DNA from: Pontibacter chinhatensis
GTDB lineage: Bacteria; Bacteroidota; Bacteroidia; Cytophagales; Hymenobacteraceae
DNA length: 64,000 nucleotides
Direction of reading: 5' to 3'
Assembly (NCBI RefSeq): GCF_900113285.1
Contig: NZ_FOOT01000001.1
Location: 806,001-870,000, forward strand
Shown: positions 42,787 through 51,763 of the stretch, piece after piece
How the letters are laid out: each line of letters starts with the position of its first letter
Position numbering within the stretch: position 1 is the stretch's first letter
Translations under genes and position numbers: made by a program
The notes under the pieces: model-generated
Database searches by the model: none
Told to the model about the DNA's origin: nothing
Seen by the model: the letters and a program-made list of their open reading frames with translations, nothing else

Positions 42787-44367
42787 ATGCGTAAATTTTT
42801 ACTCAAGTATTTCCTGCTAATTTTCGTGGGAGCCTCTGCTACATTGGCGCAGGCACAACAGCAGCCGTTGAAGCGTGAATTCCGCGCCGTCTGGATTGCC
42901 ACCGTGGCCAACATCGACTGGCCGGGGCAGAAAGGCCTTTCCCCTGCCGTGCAGCAGCAAGAGTTTAAGTACATTTTGGACGAGCACCAGAAAAACGGGA
43001 TGAATGCGGTAATAGTGCAAGTTCGCCCCGCCGCAGACGCCCTTTACCGCAGCAACCTGGAGCCTTGGTCGGAGTTTCTGAGCGGCAAGCAGGGGGTGGC
43101 CACGAACCCGCCCTACGACCCGCTGCAGTTCATGCTCGACGAGGCCCACAAGCGCGGCATGGAGTTCCATGCTTGGTTTAACCCCTACCGCGCTACATTC
43201 GATGCCAAGGCACAGCTAGCCCCGGACCACATCACCAAGCGCAAGCCGGACTGGTTTGTGCAGTATGATGGCAAGCTGCTGTTTAACCCGGGCATTCCGG
43301 AGGTGCGCCAGTACATTACCAGCGTTGTGATGGACGTGGTAAACCGCTACGATATAGACGGAGTGCACTTCGACGACTACTTCTACCCTTACCCGGTGGG
43401 CAAGCTGAAGTTCCCGGATGACAACACATACGCTGCCTACAAGGGCCTTTTCACGAACAAGGACGACTGGCGCCGCTACAACGTGGATGAGCTGATAGCA
43501 GCCGTATCAGATAGTATAAGCGCCGTGAAGCCCTGGGTAAAGTTCGGCATCAGCCCTTCTGGCGTTTGGAAGAACCTGGCTGACGGCCCGGACGGCTCCG
43601 ATACCCGCGCGGGCGCCCCGAGCTACACGGCCCTCTATGCCGATACCCGCAAGTGGATGCAGCTGGGCTGGATTGATTACCTGGTGCCACAGCTGTACTG
43701 GCACATTGGCAACCCTGCCGCCGACTTTAAGACGCTGGTGGAGTGGTGGTCGCAGAACTCCTTCCAGCGCCACCTGTACATAGGGCTGGGGGCCTACAAA
43801 ATTGCTTCCGACCCTACTTACTCCGATTGGCACGACCCAAACCAGATGCCGCGCCAGCTGCAGCTCACCAGGCATACCCCCAACATTACGGGCAGCGTGT
43901 TCTTCAGCTCCAAATCGGTGATGAGCAACCCGAACAACCTGCAGGACTCTTTGCGCACGTCATATTATAGATACCCTGCCCTGCCGCCTGTGATGGAGTG
44001 GAAGAAAAGTGAGGAGCTGGAGCCACCATTTTCGCTAAAAGCTCGCCAGACAGATAATGGGGTACGCCTGCATTGGCAACACGACCAGGATGTGCGCTAC
44101 TACCTGATTTACCGCTTTGAGAAAGCCGACATGTGGGAAACGCCTATCTGGAAACGTGCTTTCTGGGAGGACCGCAAGTGGCAGCCAAGTATAAATGACC
44201 TGAACAACCCGGCCAGCATCGTGGCAAAGGTCTTCGGCACCAACACCGTATTCATCGACGAAACGCCTTTGGAGAGCGGCAGGTATGTTTACGTGGTAAC
44301 CGCCCTGGACCGCCAGCAGAACGAGAGCGAGCCTTCGCTGCCGGTTACGGTAAAGTATAAATGGTAA
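42787..44367 (+). CDS. GHL10 (PF02638, DigH/YngK-like) glycoside hydrolase, paralogue 1
   Basis: 526 residues. Signal peptide 1-23 (ending AQAQQ), then the GHL10 barrel at about 28-360: REFRAVWIATVANIDWPGQK, QKNGMNAVIVQVRPAADALY, HKRGMEFHAWFNPYRA, VNRYDIDGVHFDDYFYPYPV with the acidic pair expected at the active site, and VKFGISPSGVWKNL. A fibronectin-III-like C-terminal domain (about 410-525) follows. E. coli DigH, of the same family, cleaves peptide-free (denuded) peptidoglycan strands. A close paralogue lies at 49957-51498. Divergent from the GH3 gene. Confidence 0.9.
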   Translation: MRKFLLKYFLLIFVGASATLAQAQQQPLKREFRAVWIATVANIDWPGQKGLSPAVQQQEFKYILDEHQKNGMNAVIVQVRPAADALYRSNLEPWSEFLSGKQGVATNPPYDPLQFMLDEAHKRGMEFHAWFNPYRATFDAKAQLAPDHITKRKPDWFVQYDGKLLFNPGIPEVRQYITSVVMDVVNRYDIDGVHFDDYFYPYPVGKLKFPDDNTYAAYKGLFTNKDDWRRYNVDELIAAVSDSISAVKPWVKFGISPSGVWKNLADGPDGSDTRAGAPSYTALYADTRKWMQLGWIDYLVPQLYWHIGNPAADFKTLVEWWSQNSFQRHLYIGLGAYKIASDPTYSDWHDPNQMPRQLQLTRHTPNITGSVFFSSKSVMSNPNNLQDSLRTSYYRYPALPPVMEWKKSEELEPPFSLKARQTDNGVRLHWQHDQDVRYYLIYRFEKADMWETPIWKRAFWEDRKWQPSINDLNNPASIVAKVFGTNTVFIDETPLESGRYVYVVTALDRQQNESEPSLPVTVKYKW

Positions 44368-44495
44368 AGCTCGACTGAGAAATTTTGGACAAAAAAGTTT
44401 TAGAAAGGACTTTTGAAGTATAAACGTAAAGATACCTTCAGATTCTTTTAACTGATTAAACTTTAACAACTGCCCCTATACTTAACCTTATCAGA

Positions 44496-44548
44496 TTTCC
44501 TTAAACAAGAACAGCCGCTCTGGGAGCGGCTGTTCTTGTTTAAGGAAA
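44496..44548. terminator. Perfect 25-bp bidirectional hairpin
   Basis: Perfect inverted repeat with TTTCC/GGAAA ends, AAACAAGAACAGCCGCTC arm and a TGG loop, between converging genes that end at 44367 and 44576. The A/T-rich lower stem could supply a U tract in either direction. Confidence 0.8.
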
Positions 44549-44575
44549 GTATAAATTCCTACTTAACAATGCTGT

Positions 44576-46444
44576 TTACAGTGCTTTTTGCGCTTCATAC
44601 TCCAGACAGGCAATCTTGCCATCCATGGTACTCACCACCACTCTTCTTTTACCCAGTGGCATAGCAGGATTCATTAGGCCGTTAGATACTTTATACTTCC
44701 ACAGCACTTTGCCGCTCCTCCGCTCGATAGCGCTGGCCATACCTGAGTGGCTGGGCACGTAAACCACACCTGCGTGCTCTACAATGGCAGATGGCGCAAG
44801 TTCATACGGCAACTTCAGGGCCGATTCCCAGCTGATTTGCATCGTGTCTGCGGCCGTCGATACACCAAGCAACTCGCCATCCATTGTTTTCACGTACACC
44901 AGGGACTTGTCCTCAGATAAGCCCATCGATTCCCGCACGCGGATGTTATCCATTTTCTTGCGCCAGATCACCTCCCCCGTCATTGCGTTCAGGGAAGTCA
45001 TGAACCGATCGGGTGCTACGATAAATACACGCCCATTTGTAGCGACAGGGTAACAGGCTGCAGCTGAGAACATACGGTTATTAGATCTGTTGCTCCATTT
45101 CCACACCAGCGCACCTGATTTGGCATCCAAGGCATAGAACTCATTTCCCCAGCTTCCAAAGTATACTTTTCCCTCATAGAGCAGCGGCTTGGTTACTACA
45201 AAATCGTTTACCTGATCAAAGTCCCAGATAATTTTCCCGTTCTTCAGGTTTAGTGCCCTGAAGTGGCCATCTGAGCCACCTATGTACACGGTGTTGCCAT
45301 CTATCAGTGGAGCACCTAATACCGGACGCTGTGTTTCTGTTTTCCAGATCAGTTTACCATCTTTAGCAGACAAGCAATAGATGCTATTATCCGAAGAGCC
45401 CACTACCACATAGCCTTTCGATGCGGCCGGGGTGGAGTAGATTTTGCCACCTGTTTGAAAGGCCCAACGTTTCTCCCCACTCGCTTTATCCAGGGCGTAG
45501 ATCTCGCCGCTTGTATTGGTGGCAAACACGTGGTTTTTGTAGGTGGCAGTGCCTGCGCCCACATCACTGTCATCCTGATACTCCCATACCACCTTTACAT
45601 GAGGATATCGGCTGTTCACCGCGTAAGAGGGCCGGTGGTAGCGGGTGGTGTCTTTGTCAAAGTGATGGTTCACCAGGGGTACCTCTACCCAGGTCTGCTG
45701 CGTTTCCACGCCTGGCTTTCGCACCTGGAAGCTTGCTATATTATTTTTGAAAGTAACGATGTTATAGCCGCCCACCTCGTCTTTGGCCCTCAGGTTGGAG
45801 CGCCCCATCACCGTTGGGATGCCGTCGTAGGTGAACCGGCGGTTGCCATGGCCGTGGCCGTGGAGCATCAGCTGCACATTCCGCTGCTTCAGAAGGTCAA
45901 TTGCCTCATACCAATTGTTTAGCGAAGAATCCTGGTGGTAATGGTTGAGGTAGATCACAGGCATCTCGGGCTCCTTCATGTGGTTGAGCACCGAGTCGAG
46001 CCACACAATGTTTTCCCTTGGCACCTGACCCGGCCCCATGCGCATGTTGGGTCCGGAACTAGTACCGACGAAAAGATAGCCGTTATGAGTAAAAGAAAAG
46101 GTCTCGGATCCGAACACAGTCCGAAAGCTGTTGCTGCCGCTCTCCGACCAGTTGGAGTCGTGGTTTCCGGAAATGATGTACCAAGGCTTGTGAAGGTTAT
46201 CCAGCACCTGCTTGGCTAGTTTCAGCTCCTGATCGGAGCCAAACTCCGTGATGTCTCCTGTCAGCACAGTGAAACTGATGGAGTCATTAGCGTTAATATC
46301 CGCCACCGTGCGGCGCAGATCTTCCTCTGCCGTATTACCACCGATGTGGGTATCTGACACGAAAGCAAATTTAAAGGACTGGGCACTGGCCACTTGCACT
46401 AGGAACAGAAGGGCCAGCAGCCAGGTACTTTTCAATCTTGTCAT
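44576..46444 (-). CDS. Exported metallophosphoesterase with PQQ-like beta-propeller domain
   Basis: 622 residues, signal peptide 1-21 (ending VASAQS). Calcineurin-like phosphoesterase domain about 24-250, with its five motifs in order: VSDTHIGGNT, LTGDITEFG, ISGNHDSNW, YLNHYHQD and LHGHGHGNRR. From about 290 to 615, repeated WxF/WKW-type blades (GEIYALDKASGEKRWAFQTG, NSIYCLSAKDGKLIWKTET, GHFRALNLKNGKIIWDFDQV) form a PQQ/BamB-like propeller. Domain architecture is clear; the phosphate-ester substrate is not. It lies 72 bp after the deacetylase frame and is probably the last gene of the amidase-GH9 operon. Confidence 0.9.
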   Translation of the reverse strand: MTRLKSTWLLALLFLVQVASAQSFKFAFVSDTHIGGNTAEEDLRRTVADINANDSISFTVLTGDITEFGSDQELKLAKQVLDNLHKPWYIISGNHDSNWSESGSNSFRTVFGSETFSFTHNGYLFVGTSSGPNMRMGPGQVPRENIVWLDSVLNHMKEPEMPVIYLNHYHQDSSLNNWYEAIDLLKQRNVQLMLHGHGHGNRRFTYDGIPTVMGRSNLRAKDEVGGYNIVTFKNNIASFQVRKPGVETQQTWVEVPLVNHHFDKDTTRYHRPSYAVNSRYPHVKVVWEYQDDSDVGAGTATYKNHVFATNTSGEIYALDKASGEKRWAFQTGGKIYSTPAASKGYVVVGSSDNSIYCLSAKDGKLIWKTETQRPVLGAPLIDGNTVYIGGSDGHFRALNLKNGKIIWDFDQVNDFVVTKPLLYEGKVYFGSWGNEFYALDAKSGALVWKWSNRSNNRMFSAAACYPVATNGRVFIVAPDRFMTSLNAMTGEVIWRKKMDNIRVRESMGLSEDKSLVYVKTMDGELLGVSTAADTMQISWESALKLPYELAPSAIVEHAGVVYVPSHSGMASAIERRSGKVLWKYKVSNGLMNPAMPLGKRRVVVSTMDGKIACLEYEAQKAL

Positions 46445-46516
46445 TAAATTATAGGGTTTGTAGGTTAAGTGAAGTATACTCAGTTGTTTGAGTTAAGGCT
46501 TTACATTTTAAATCCA

Positions 46517-47221
46517 TTATTGTAACAGCGCATCGATGGTCACAAAACTATACCCTTTCCCCTTCAGCTCAGTCAGCAGCGCATCCAGGTGGTGGTAAAA
46601 CTTGTCAGTGCGACGCGGGTCTGTGCCGATGTGCACCAGCAGTATAAACCCATTCAACCTGTTTGGGTCATTGGCTTCCTGCTCCAGGATGGAGTGGTAT
46701 ACCCTTTCGGAACTAACATACCGGCTGCCCATTTCCGGCCAGGTATAGTCGGCGGTGGAGCGGGTGCCGGGACTGAAGTTTATCAGTTGCAACCCTTCCT
46801 GCGCCGTCCACTCGGTTACACTTTGGTTGTACCACTCATAGGGTGGCAGAAAGTAAGGCGCATCCGATTTCCGCACCCCAAAGGCAGCCATGCGCTCGTA
46901 ATTCTTGAGCAAATCCTGGCGAAACTGCTCCTGCGTCACAAGCAGGCTATCGCGTTTGGTCCAGTCGCAGTAGAGCAGATGCTCGTCGGAGTGGGCGCCC
47001 AGGTAATGCTGCTCTTTGACAAGCTCCTGGAGCAAGGGTTTAAAAGCCGGATTCCGGTAAAAGCGCCCGGTCAGGAAGAACGAGGCCTTCACCCGATGCT
47101 CCCTCAGCGTCGATGCAATTACCTCCCCGCCATCCGCATACTCATCGCCGGTAAAAACCAGCGCTAAACTTTTGACAGTGGTATCGCCCCGGATGATGGC
47201 CCCGTGCGCATCCCGGATTAC
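46517..47221 (-). CDS. Polysaccharide deacetylase (CE4/NodB) domain, probably the C-terminal half of a GH9 fusion
   Basis: About 234 residues, readable only in the -1 frame relative to GH9. The frame is open from the GH9 stop region with no ATG, GTG or TTG before the fold begins: VIRDAHGAIIRGDTTVKSLA, then LVFTGDEYADGGEV (motif 1, a divergent TFDDG), RVKASFFLTGRFY, GAHSDEHLLYCDW (motif 2, H-S-x-x-H) and FLPPYEWYN. The only internal start (GTG at 47092) would delete motif 1, so an independent gene is unlikely. Expected role: N-deacetylation of GlcNAc or MurNAc residues. See the frameshift entry for how it joins GH9. Confidence 0.8.
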   Translation of the reverse strand, partial: VIRDAHGAIIRGDTTVKSLALVFTGDEYADGGEVIASTLREHRVKASFFLTGRFYRNPAFKPLLQELVKEQHYLGAHSDEHLLYCDWTKRDSLLVTQEQFRQDLLKNYERMAAFGVRKSDAPYFLPPYEWYNQSVTEWTAQEGLQLINFSPGTRSTADYTWPEMGSRYVSSERVYHSILEQEANDPNRLNGFILLVHIGTDPRRTDKFYHHLDALLTELKGKGYSFVTIDALLQ

Positions 47222-47227
47222 TTTTTT
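47189..47227 (-). promoter_or_regulatory. Candidate -1 frameshift site joining GH9 to the deacetylase
   Basis: Minus strand: the heptamer A-AAA-AAG (47227-47221) is in the correct phase for X-XXY-YYZ slippage and is followed at once by the GH9 TAA (47220-47218). A -1 shift enters GTA-ATC-CGG, exactly the deacetylase frame. Four bases later a stem can form, CCGGGATG (47216-47209) with CATC-(AT)-CCGG (47198-47189) around a 10-nt loop. A sequencing or biological indel in the six-A run would look the same. Confidence 0.6.
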
Positions 47228-49083
47228 GCCTGCGCCCCCTCCCGTGCGCTGTGCTCTTTAGCCGCGAGCAGGTAAATGAGCGAGGCAGTTCCGTCCATGG
47301 TAGGCTCGTTGGTGGAGTAATCGCCGAAATCATCGTGGTATACCACCAGGTCCGACTGGAATTCGGCATACTCATCCGGTTGCTCCAGCTTAATACCGAT
47401 CAGGTTTTTATAAATGCTGCCATAAACCGGGCCATCCACTAATCCTCCATCTAGTGGCATCTGGTGCAGGAAGGTGAGTGCAGAGTGCGGGTCTTCCGGC
47501 GTGTCGCCATGATCAGGCAACCCAAACACCATACTGGTTCCCCAGGGGTTCACGCCAAACAGCCAATCGATGTTGGCCTGCTCCAGCTCAGCATAGGTTT
47601 CATCCCCGCTCAGGGTGCGGTACAGGTAGCTCTGGATGGCGAAGGAGGTGGTCAGATTATTCGAGCACCAGATAAAAGGAACTCCGCGGTAAAAGGCGTT
47701 TTTCCTTGCTTTCGCATAAACGCGTTCGATGCCTTCCTTATAAAAACCAAGCAGCTCTGCCTTTTTAGCGTCGTCGGCTTTTTTGGCTAGCTCATAGTGC
47801 CCGAAGTTGTGGAAGGGGTACCACTGGTAATGCCGTGCCGTATCGGCGCCCATCCAGGGAGTTACCTTTTCTTGTAGCCCGTAAGTAAAGGCTTGGGTAA
47901 AGTATGTTTGGTCGCCGGTTAGCTGATGCAAGGCGGCCGCACCCAACTGCATGTCGTCTACCCAGTTGTCCTCCTCGTAAAAATAGGGCGCCCGGTTTGG
48001 CGCGGTTTGGGCTACACCTGGTTTCGCTAGCCCAAGCTTGTAAGCCGACTGGGCTTTTTTGCTGTATAACGCTGCCAGAGCATCATCCTTGCCGCTGTAG
48101 ATCTGGGCTCCCAAGGCGAAGGCGCTGGCAAATTTACCCGCCGTGGAGGCTGCGCCTGTCGCCCGGTTTTTATACTTGCCCAACCCTTGCGGCTCGCCGG
48201 TCACAAAGTATACGGGCCGCGCTTTTCCAGGCCCCATACCATAATCTACATCGTCTTTGGTCGGCAGCCGCAGCCCCTGGTGGTCGCGGTCGTCAGCCAG
48301 TTGGTTAAAAAGCCAATCCTCCTGCGGGTGCATTTTGGTGAGCCAGGTCAAGCCCCACTTCGCCTCATCCAGCACGTCGGCCACACCGTTGCTTCCCTCC
48401 AGCCCGTTGTCCTGGTGATCGTCACCGAATACCTCCGGGAAATCGCGGTAAGCAGCCAGCAGGTGGTAAGTCGCGTTGGCTGAGGTAGTCGAATATTGCA
48501 GGTAATCGGAAGCATCATGCCAGCCACCCGACACGTCAATTAAGGTACTATCCGGCATTGGCCCATACATGGTATAGCCGTCGTGCACGTGGCAGGAGTC
48601 CTTCAAGTATGGATTAAAGCCGCTGCGTTGCTGGCGCATGTAGCGAAGCGTGAAGTCGGCGGTTCCTTCATACACATCAGCCGCTACCCTGAAAACCGGC
48701 GATGTTGCGCCCCCGGCTTTTATATAGTAAGTACCTGGCGCTGTAAAAGACGTGAAGTTAAGACGATACGACTCCGTGAAAGGACCATAGGATCCAAATG
48801 CCTCCCCTGCCTCGCCTTTGAACACCACTTTGTCCGTAGAAGCGTCTACCAGCTCAAACCGGCGCAGCTTTTCCTGCCCTTTGCTCACCCATACCGCTAC
48901 CTTTATACTTGTAGGCGTGTATCCCAGTTGGTTGATGCGCACCCAAGCGCTCGCCTGTTGTGAAGCAGCCTCGTCAGTGCCTTTATACTTTGTCTGTGCG
49001 CAGCCCATCAGGCCCAGGCCACCAGACGCCGAAATAAGTGCCGCCAGCGCCAGCGCTTTAAGTGTTTTCTTTTGTATCATCAT
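47218..49083 (-). CDS. GH9 glycoside hydrolase lipoprotein
   Basis: 621 residues. Lipoprotein signal ending LGLMGC (Cys28), a CelD_N-type Ig-like domain at about 46-135 (AWVRINQLGYTPTSIKVAVW), and the GH9 (alpha/alpha)6 barrel at about 145-610. The catalytic base Asp is in SGGWHDASDYLQYSTT, the general acid in FGDYSTNEPTMDGTASLIYL (Glu about 593). GH9 is best known for endoglucanases but includes exo-glucosaminidases acting on chitosan-type disaccharides. Next to an amidase and a deacetylase the latter type of activity is attractive (inference). Ends KK-stop on a slippery heptamer. Follows the amidase by 48 bp. Confidence 0.92.
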   Translation of the reverse strand: MMIQKKTLKALALAALISASGGLGLMGCAQTKYKGTDEAASQQASAWVRINQLGYTPTSIKVAVWVSKGQEKLRRFELVDASTDKVVFKGEAGEAFGSYGPFTESYRLNFTSFTAPGTYYIKAGGATSPVFRVAADVYEGTADFTLRYMRQQRSGFNPYLKDSCHVHDGYTMYGPMPDSTLIDVSGGWHDASDYLQYSTTSANATYHLLAAYRDFPEVFGDDHQDNGLEGSNGVADVLDEAKWGLTWLTKMHPQEDWLFNQLADDRDHQGLRLPTKDDVDYGMGPGKARPVYFVTGEPQGLGKYKNRATGAASTAGKFASAFALGAQIYSGKDDALAALYSKKAQSAYKLGLAKPGVAQTAPNRAPYFYEEDNWVDDMQLGAAALHQLTGDQTYFTQAFTYGLQEKVTPWMGADTARHYQWYPFHNFGHYELAKKADDAKKAELLGFYKEGIERVYAKARKNAFYRGVPFIWCSNNLTTSFAIQSYLYRTLSGDETYAELEQANIDWLFGVNPWGTSMVFGLPDHGDTPEDPHSALTFLHQMPLDGGLVDGPVYGSIYKNLIGIKLEQPDEYAEFQSDLVVYHDDFGDYSTNEPTMDGTASLIYLLAAKEHSAREGAQAKK

Positions 49084-49131
49084 GCAGAGATTTTCGCTCA
49101 GTTTTTAAAGTATAAATCGTAAGATAAAGCG

Positions 49132-49743
49132 TTACCTATTCTGTGCCACCAATTCCCTGAAATGCGGTAGCATGGCATAGAGCCCTTTGCCCGGGCACTG
49201 GGTCTGTGCAAAGTCCATATGGCCGCCCAGGCTGTCGGCTGGTATGTTGTAGCGCTGGGCCAGGGCAGGCACCAGCCTGTTGAGCGTCTTCATCTGCTCC
49301 GGGGTGATGGGCTCCTCCTCAAAGTTTCCCTCCACCACTACCAGCAGGTGGCCGGCCGGGTCGTAGGCTGTGTTGGAGTCTCCGGCATAGCCAAGGTCTC
49401 TTCCTTCCGCTACCTGGCCGTGGCAATCGATGTATAAATGGTATGGAATATCCGCCCACTGCGGCTTGGTTCTGCCGTCCCACAACAGGCTTTCCTCCTG
49501 CGAGAACTTCTGCAGGGCCCGCATCTTATCGGTCAGGGTTCGGTCGGGCAGCTGCTTGGTGGCCGTGTGGTGGATGGTTAGGCGGTTGAGGGTATGGCTG
49601 CGCATGGGCAATACTGGTGCGTTAGCCCCCCAAGCCTCGCGCGAAAGAAAAGCGATATCGCCAGGCACTACTTGTTGCGAGGCGGGCCGCTGACAGCCCA
49701 GAAGCAGCACAAGTATAAAGGGGATCAGGAGGAGGTATTTCAT
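49132..49743 (-). CDS. PGRP/Amidase_2 N-acetylmuramoyl-L-alanine amidase lipoprotein
   Basis: 203 residues: lipobox LLLGC (Cys17), then an Amidase_2/PGRP domain at about 33-195. Zinc ligands are in RLTIHHTATK (His) and GGHMDFAQTQCPGKG (His and Cys). The ligand Cys marks catalytically active PGRP-type amidases, whereas non-catalytic ones replace it. PYHLYIDCHGQVAEGRDLGY is the usual middle motif. It releases stem peptides and leaves denuded glycan. First gene of the minus-strand operon with GH9, deacetylase and metallophosphoesterase; divergent from GHL10 paralogue 2. Confidence 0.92.
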   Translation of the reverse strand: MKYLLLIPFILVLLLGCQRPASQQVVPGDIAFLSREAWGANAPVLPMRSHTLNRLTIHHTATKQLPDRTLTDKMRALQKFSQEESLLWDGRTKPQWADIPYHLYIDCHGQVAEGRDLGYAGDSNTAYDPAGHLLVVVEGNFEEEPITPEQMKTLNRLVPALAQRYNIPADSLGGHMDFAQTQCPGKGLYAMLPHFRELVAQNR

Positions 49744-49956
49744 AGGTTAACCGGGAGGTGAGGCACAGGCTTTATACTTTGCTCCGCACTCAGTGATAGC
49801 AATTTAGCATTGCTAATATACAATATCCATTATATATTGACAATTAAACACTGATGCACCACTCCTATACTTCAGAGATTTCTTTTACACGGTGAGCCAT
49901 CACAAAGAAACCAACTGATAACTTCCTTATAACCATCCTATCTTTAACCATTACCC

Positions 49957-51498
49957 ATGAAGAAACTTTTTATACTTTGCTTCCTTTTGCTAAGCTTTCC
50001 GGCATTGGAGGCTTTTTCCCAGTCCACCCCACCAAAGCGCGAGTTTCGGGCCGTCTGGATTGCCACGGTGGCCAACATTGACTGGCCAAGCCAGCCGGGC
50101 CTTTCCTCGGTTATTCAGAAGGAGGAGTTTAAATACATTTTGGACGAGCACCAGAAGAATGGCATGAATGCGGTAGTAGTACAGGTGCGTCCCACCACGG
50201 ACGCATTCTACCGCAGCGACAAGGAACTGTGGTCGCACTGGCTTACCGGCACGCAGGGCAAAGCGCCCAACCCGCCCTACGACCCGCTCGCTTTTCAGAT
50301 TGCAGAGGCCCACAAGCGCGGCATGGAGTTCCATGCCTGGTTTAACCCCTACCGCGCCTCCCACGACACCGTCATCGCTAACCTCAACCCCAACCACATC
50401 ACCCAAACCAAGCCGGAGTGGTTTATACAGTATGGCGGCAAGTTATACTTTAAACCGGGCCTCCCGGAGGTGCGGGAGTACATCACCGGCATTATCATGG
50501 ATGTGGTGCGCAACTATGAGGTTGACGCCATTCACTTTGACGACTACTTCTACCCCTACCCTACGGCCGAGCCTTTTCCGGATGATGAGGACTTCGAAAA
50601 GTATGGGGCAGACTTTGCCAGCAAAGACGACTGGCGCCGCTATAACGTGGATGAAGTTATCAAGTCTCTCTCTGATAGTATAAAAGCTGTTAACCCAAGG
50701 GTAAAATTTGGCATCAGCCCTTTTTCCATCTGGCGTAACAAAACTGCGGAGGACCCGCGCGGCTCCGACACCAAAGGCGGACTCACGAACTACGACCACC
50801 TGTACGCCGACATCCGCGGCTGGCTCGAAAAAGGCTGGATAGACTACAACGTGCCGCAGCTATACTTCCATATCGGCTATGATGTAGCTGACTACGCCAA
50901 GCTGCTGGACTGGTGGAGCAAGAACAACTTTGGCAAGCACCTCTACATTGGCCAGGGCACCTATAAAGTCAACAGCGACCGCAGGTTTAAGGAATGGTCT
51001 GATCCCTTAGAGAATGGACGCCAGCTTCGCCTGAACCGTAGTACGCCCGATGTGCATGGCAGCGTGTTCTTCAGCTCCAGATCGGTAATGAGCAACCCGA
51101 ACGGGGTGCAGGACAGCCTGCGCCAGGACTTTTACCGACTGCCCGCACTGGTACCCACCATGGCCTGGATAGACGCTATTGCCCCGCTGGCCCCGGAGGC
51201 TTTGGAGGCTAAAAGCACGCATGCAGGTGTTTACCTCAACTGGAGCCCTTCCAAGCCTGCCTCCGACGGCGAAACCGCTCGCTACTACGTGGTATACCGT
51301 TTCCCGAAAAACCAGCAACCTAACTTTGATAACCCCGAAAACATCGTAGCCAAAGTATACAAAGACACGCTGCACTACCTCGACCGGAACGTGCAACCAG
51401 GCAAGCGCTATACTTACGTTGTAACGGCACTGGACCAGATCCAGAATGAGAGCGCACCTACGGCACGGGTGAAGGTGAAGGGCAAGAAGCTGTTGTAG
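49957..51498 (+). CDS. GHL10 (DigH/YngK-like) glycoside hydrolase, paralogue 2
   Basis: 513 residues, signal peptide 1-21 (ending EAFSQ). Nearly every motif of paralogue 1 recurs at the same position: REFRAVWIATVANIDWPSQP, HKRGMEFHAWFNPYRA, VDAIHFDDYFYPYP, VKFGISPFSIW, HGSVFFSSRSVMSNPNGVQD, plus a C-terminal Fn3-like domain. The two are clearly recent paralogues by eye. Differences cluster in the loop after the FDDYFYPYP motif and in the Fn3 domain. The predicted activity is on denuded murein strands. Divergent from the amidase gene, 213 bp apart, so shared regulation is plausible. Confidence 0.9.
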   Translation: MKKLFILCFLLLSFPALEAFSQSTPPKREFRAVWIATVANIDWPSQPGLSSVIQKEEFKYILDEHQKNGMNAVVVQVRPTTDAFYRSDKELWSHWLTGTQGKAPNPPYDPLAFQIAEAHKRGMEFHAWFNPYRASHDTVIANLNPNHITQTKPEWFIQYGGKLYFKPGLPEVREYITGIIMDVVRNYEVDAIHFDDYFYPYPTAEPFPDDEDFEKYGADFASKDDWRRYNVDEVIKSLSDSIKAVNPRVKFGISPFSIWRNKTAEDPRGSDTKGGLTNYDHLYADIRGWLEKGWIDYNVPQLYFHIGYDVADYAKLLDWWSKNNFGKHLYIGQGTYKVNSDRRFKEWSDPLENGRQLRLNRSTPDVHGSVFFSSRSVMSNPNGVQDSLRQDFYRLPALVPTMAWIDAIAPLAPEALEAKSTHAGVYLNWSPSKPASDGETARYYVVYRFPKNQQPNFDNPENIVAKVYKDTLHYLDRNVQPGKRYTYVVTALDQIQNESAPTARVKVKGKKLL

Positions 51499-51525
51499 AG
51501 AATTAGGTAACAGAACTATAAAACT

Positions 51526-51559
51526 AAAAAGCGGGCTCGACATGGAGACCCACTTTTTA
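51526..51559 (+). terminator. Probable terminator of GHL10 paralogue 2
   Basis: AAAAAGCGGGCTC / GAGACCCACTTTTT, an imperfect stem with two bulges, ending in five T, 28 bp after the stop. Confidence 0.6.
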
Positions 51560-51706
51560 GTCCTATATCCTGGTAAGTGTCATCTGCTATACTTGTAAGC
51601 TATTACTTCTCTTTAATACCATTACTAAAACAATGTTAGTATAATTACAGTATTGCGACCTCTTCATGTATGATAACTTAAGAGCTTTACTACATGGGCA
51701 GCCAAT

Positions 51707-51741
51707 AAAAAAGCCTCCGACATAAAATGCCGGGGGCTTTA
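51707..51741 (-). terminator. Terminator of SusC/D pair 2
   Basis: On the minus strand AAAGCCCCCGGCA pairs with TGTCGGAGGCTTT around ATTTTA (one mismatch, one G-T) and runs into TTTTTTA, just after the SusD2 stop. Confidence 0.8.
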
Positions 51742-51763
51742 AAGGTTAATCAGTTATTAAGGG

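Noticed and set aside
46517..47092. Deacetylase as an independent gene starting at GTG 47092
   Set aside because: This start lies inside the fold and removes the first catalytic motif, while the frame upstream is open and domain-like.
47142..47375. 77-codon minus-strand frame across the GH9/deacetylase junction as the missing link
   Set aside because: It is in a third frame, stops before the deacetylase fold and matches neither domain.
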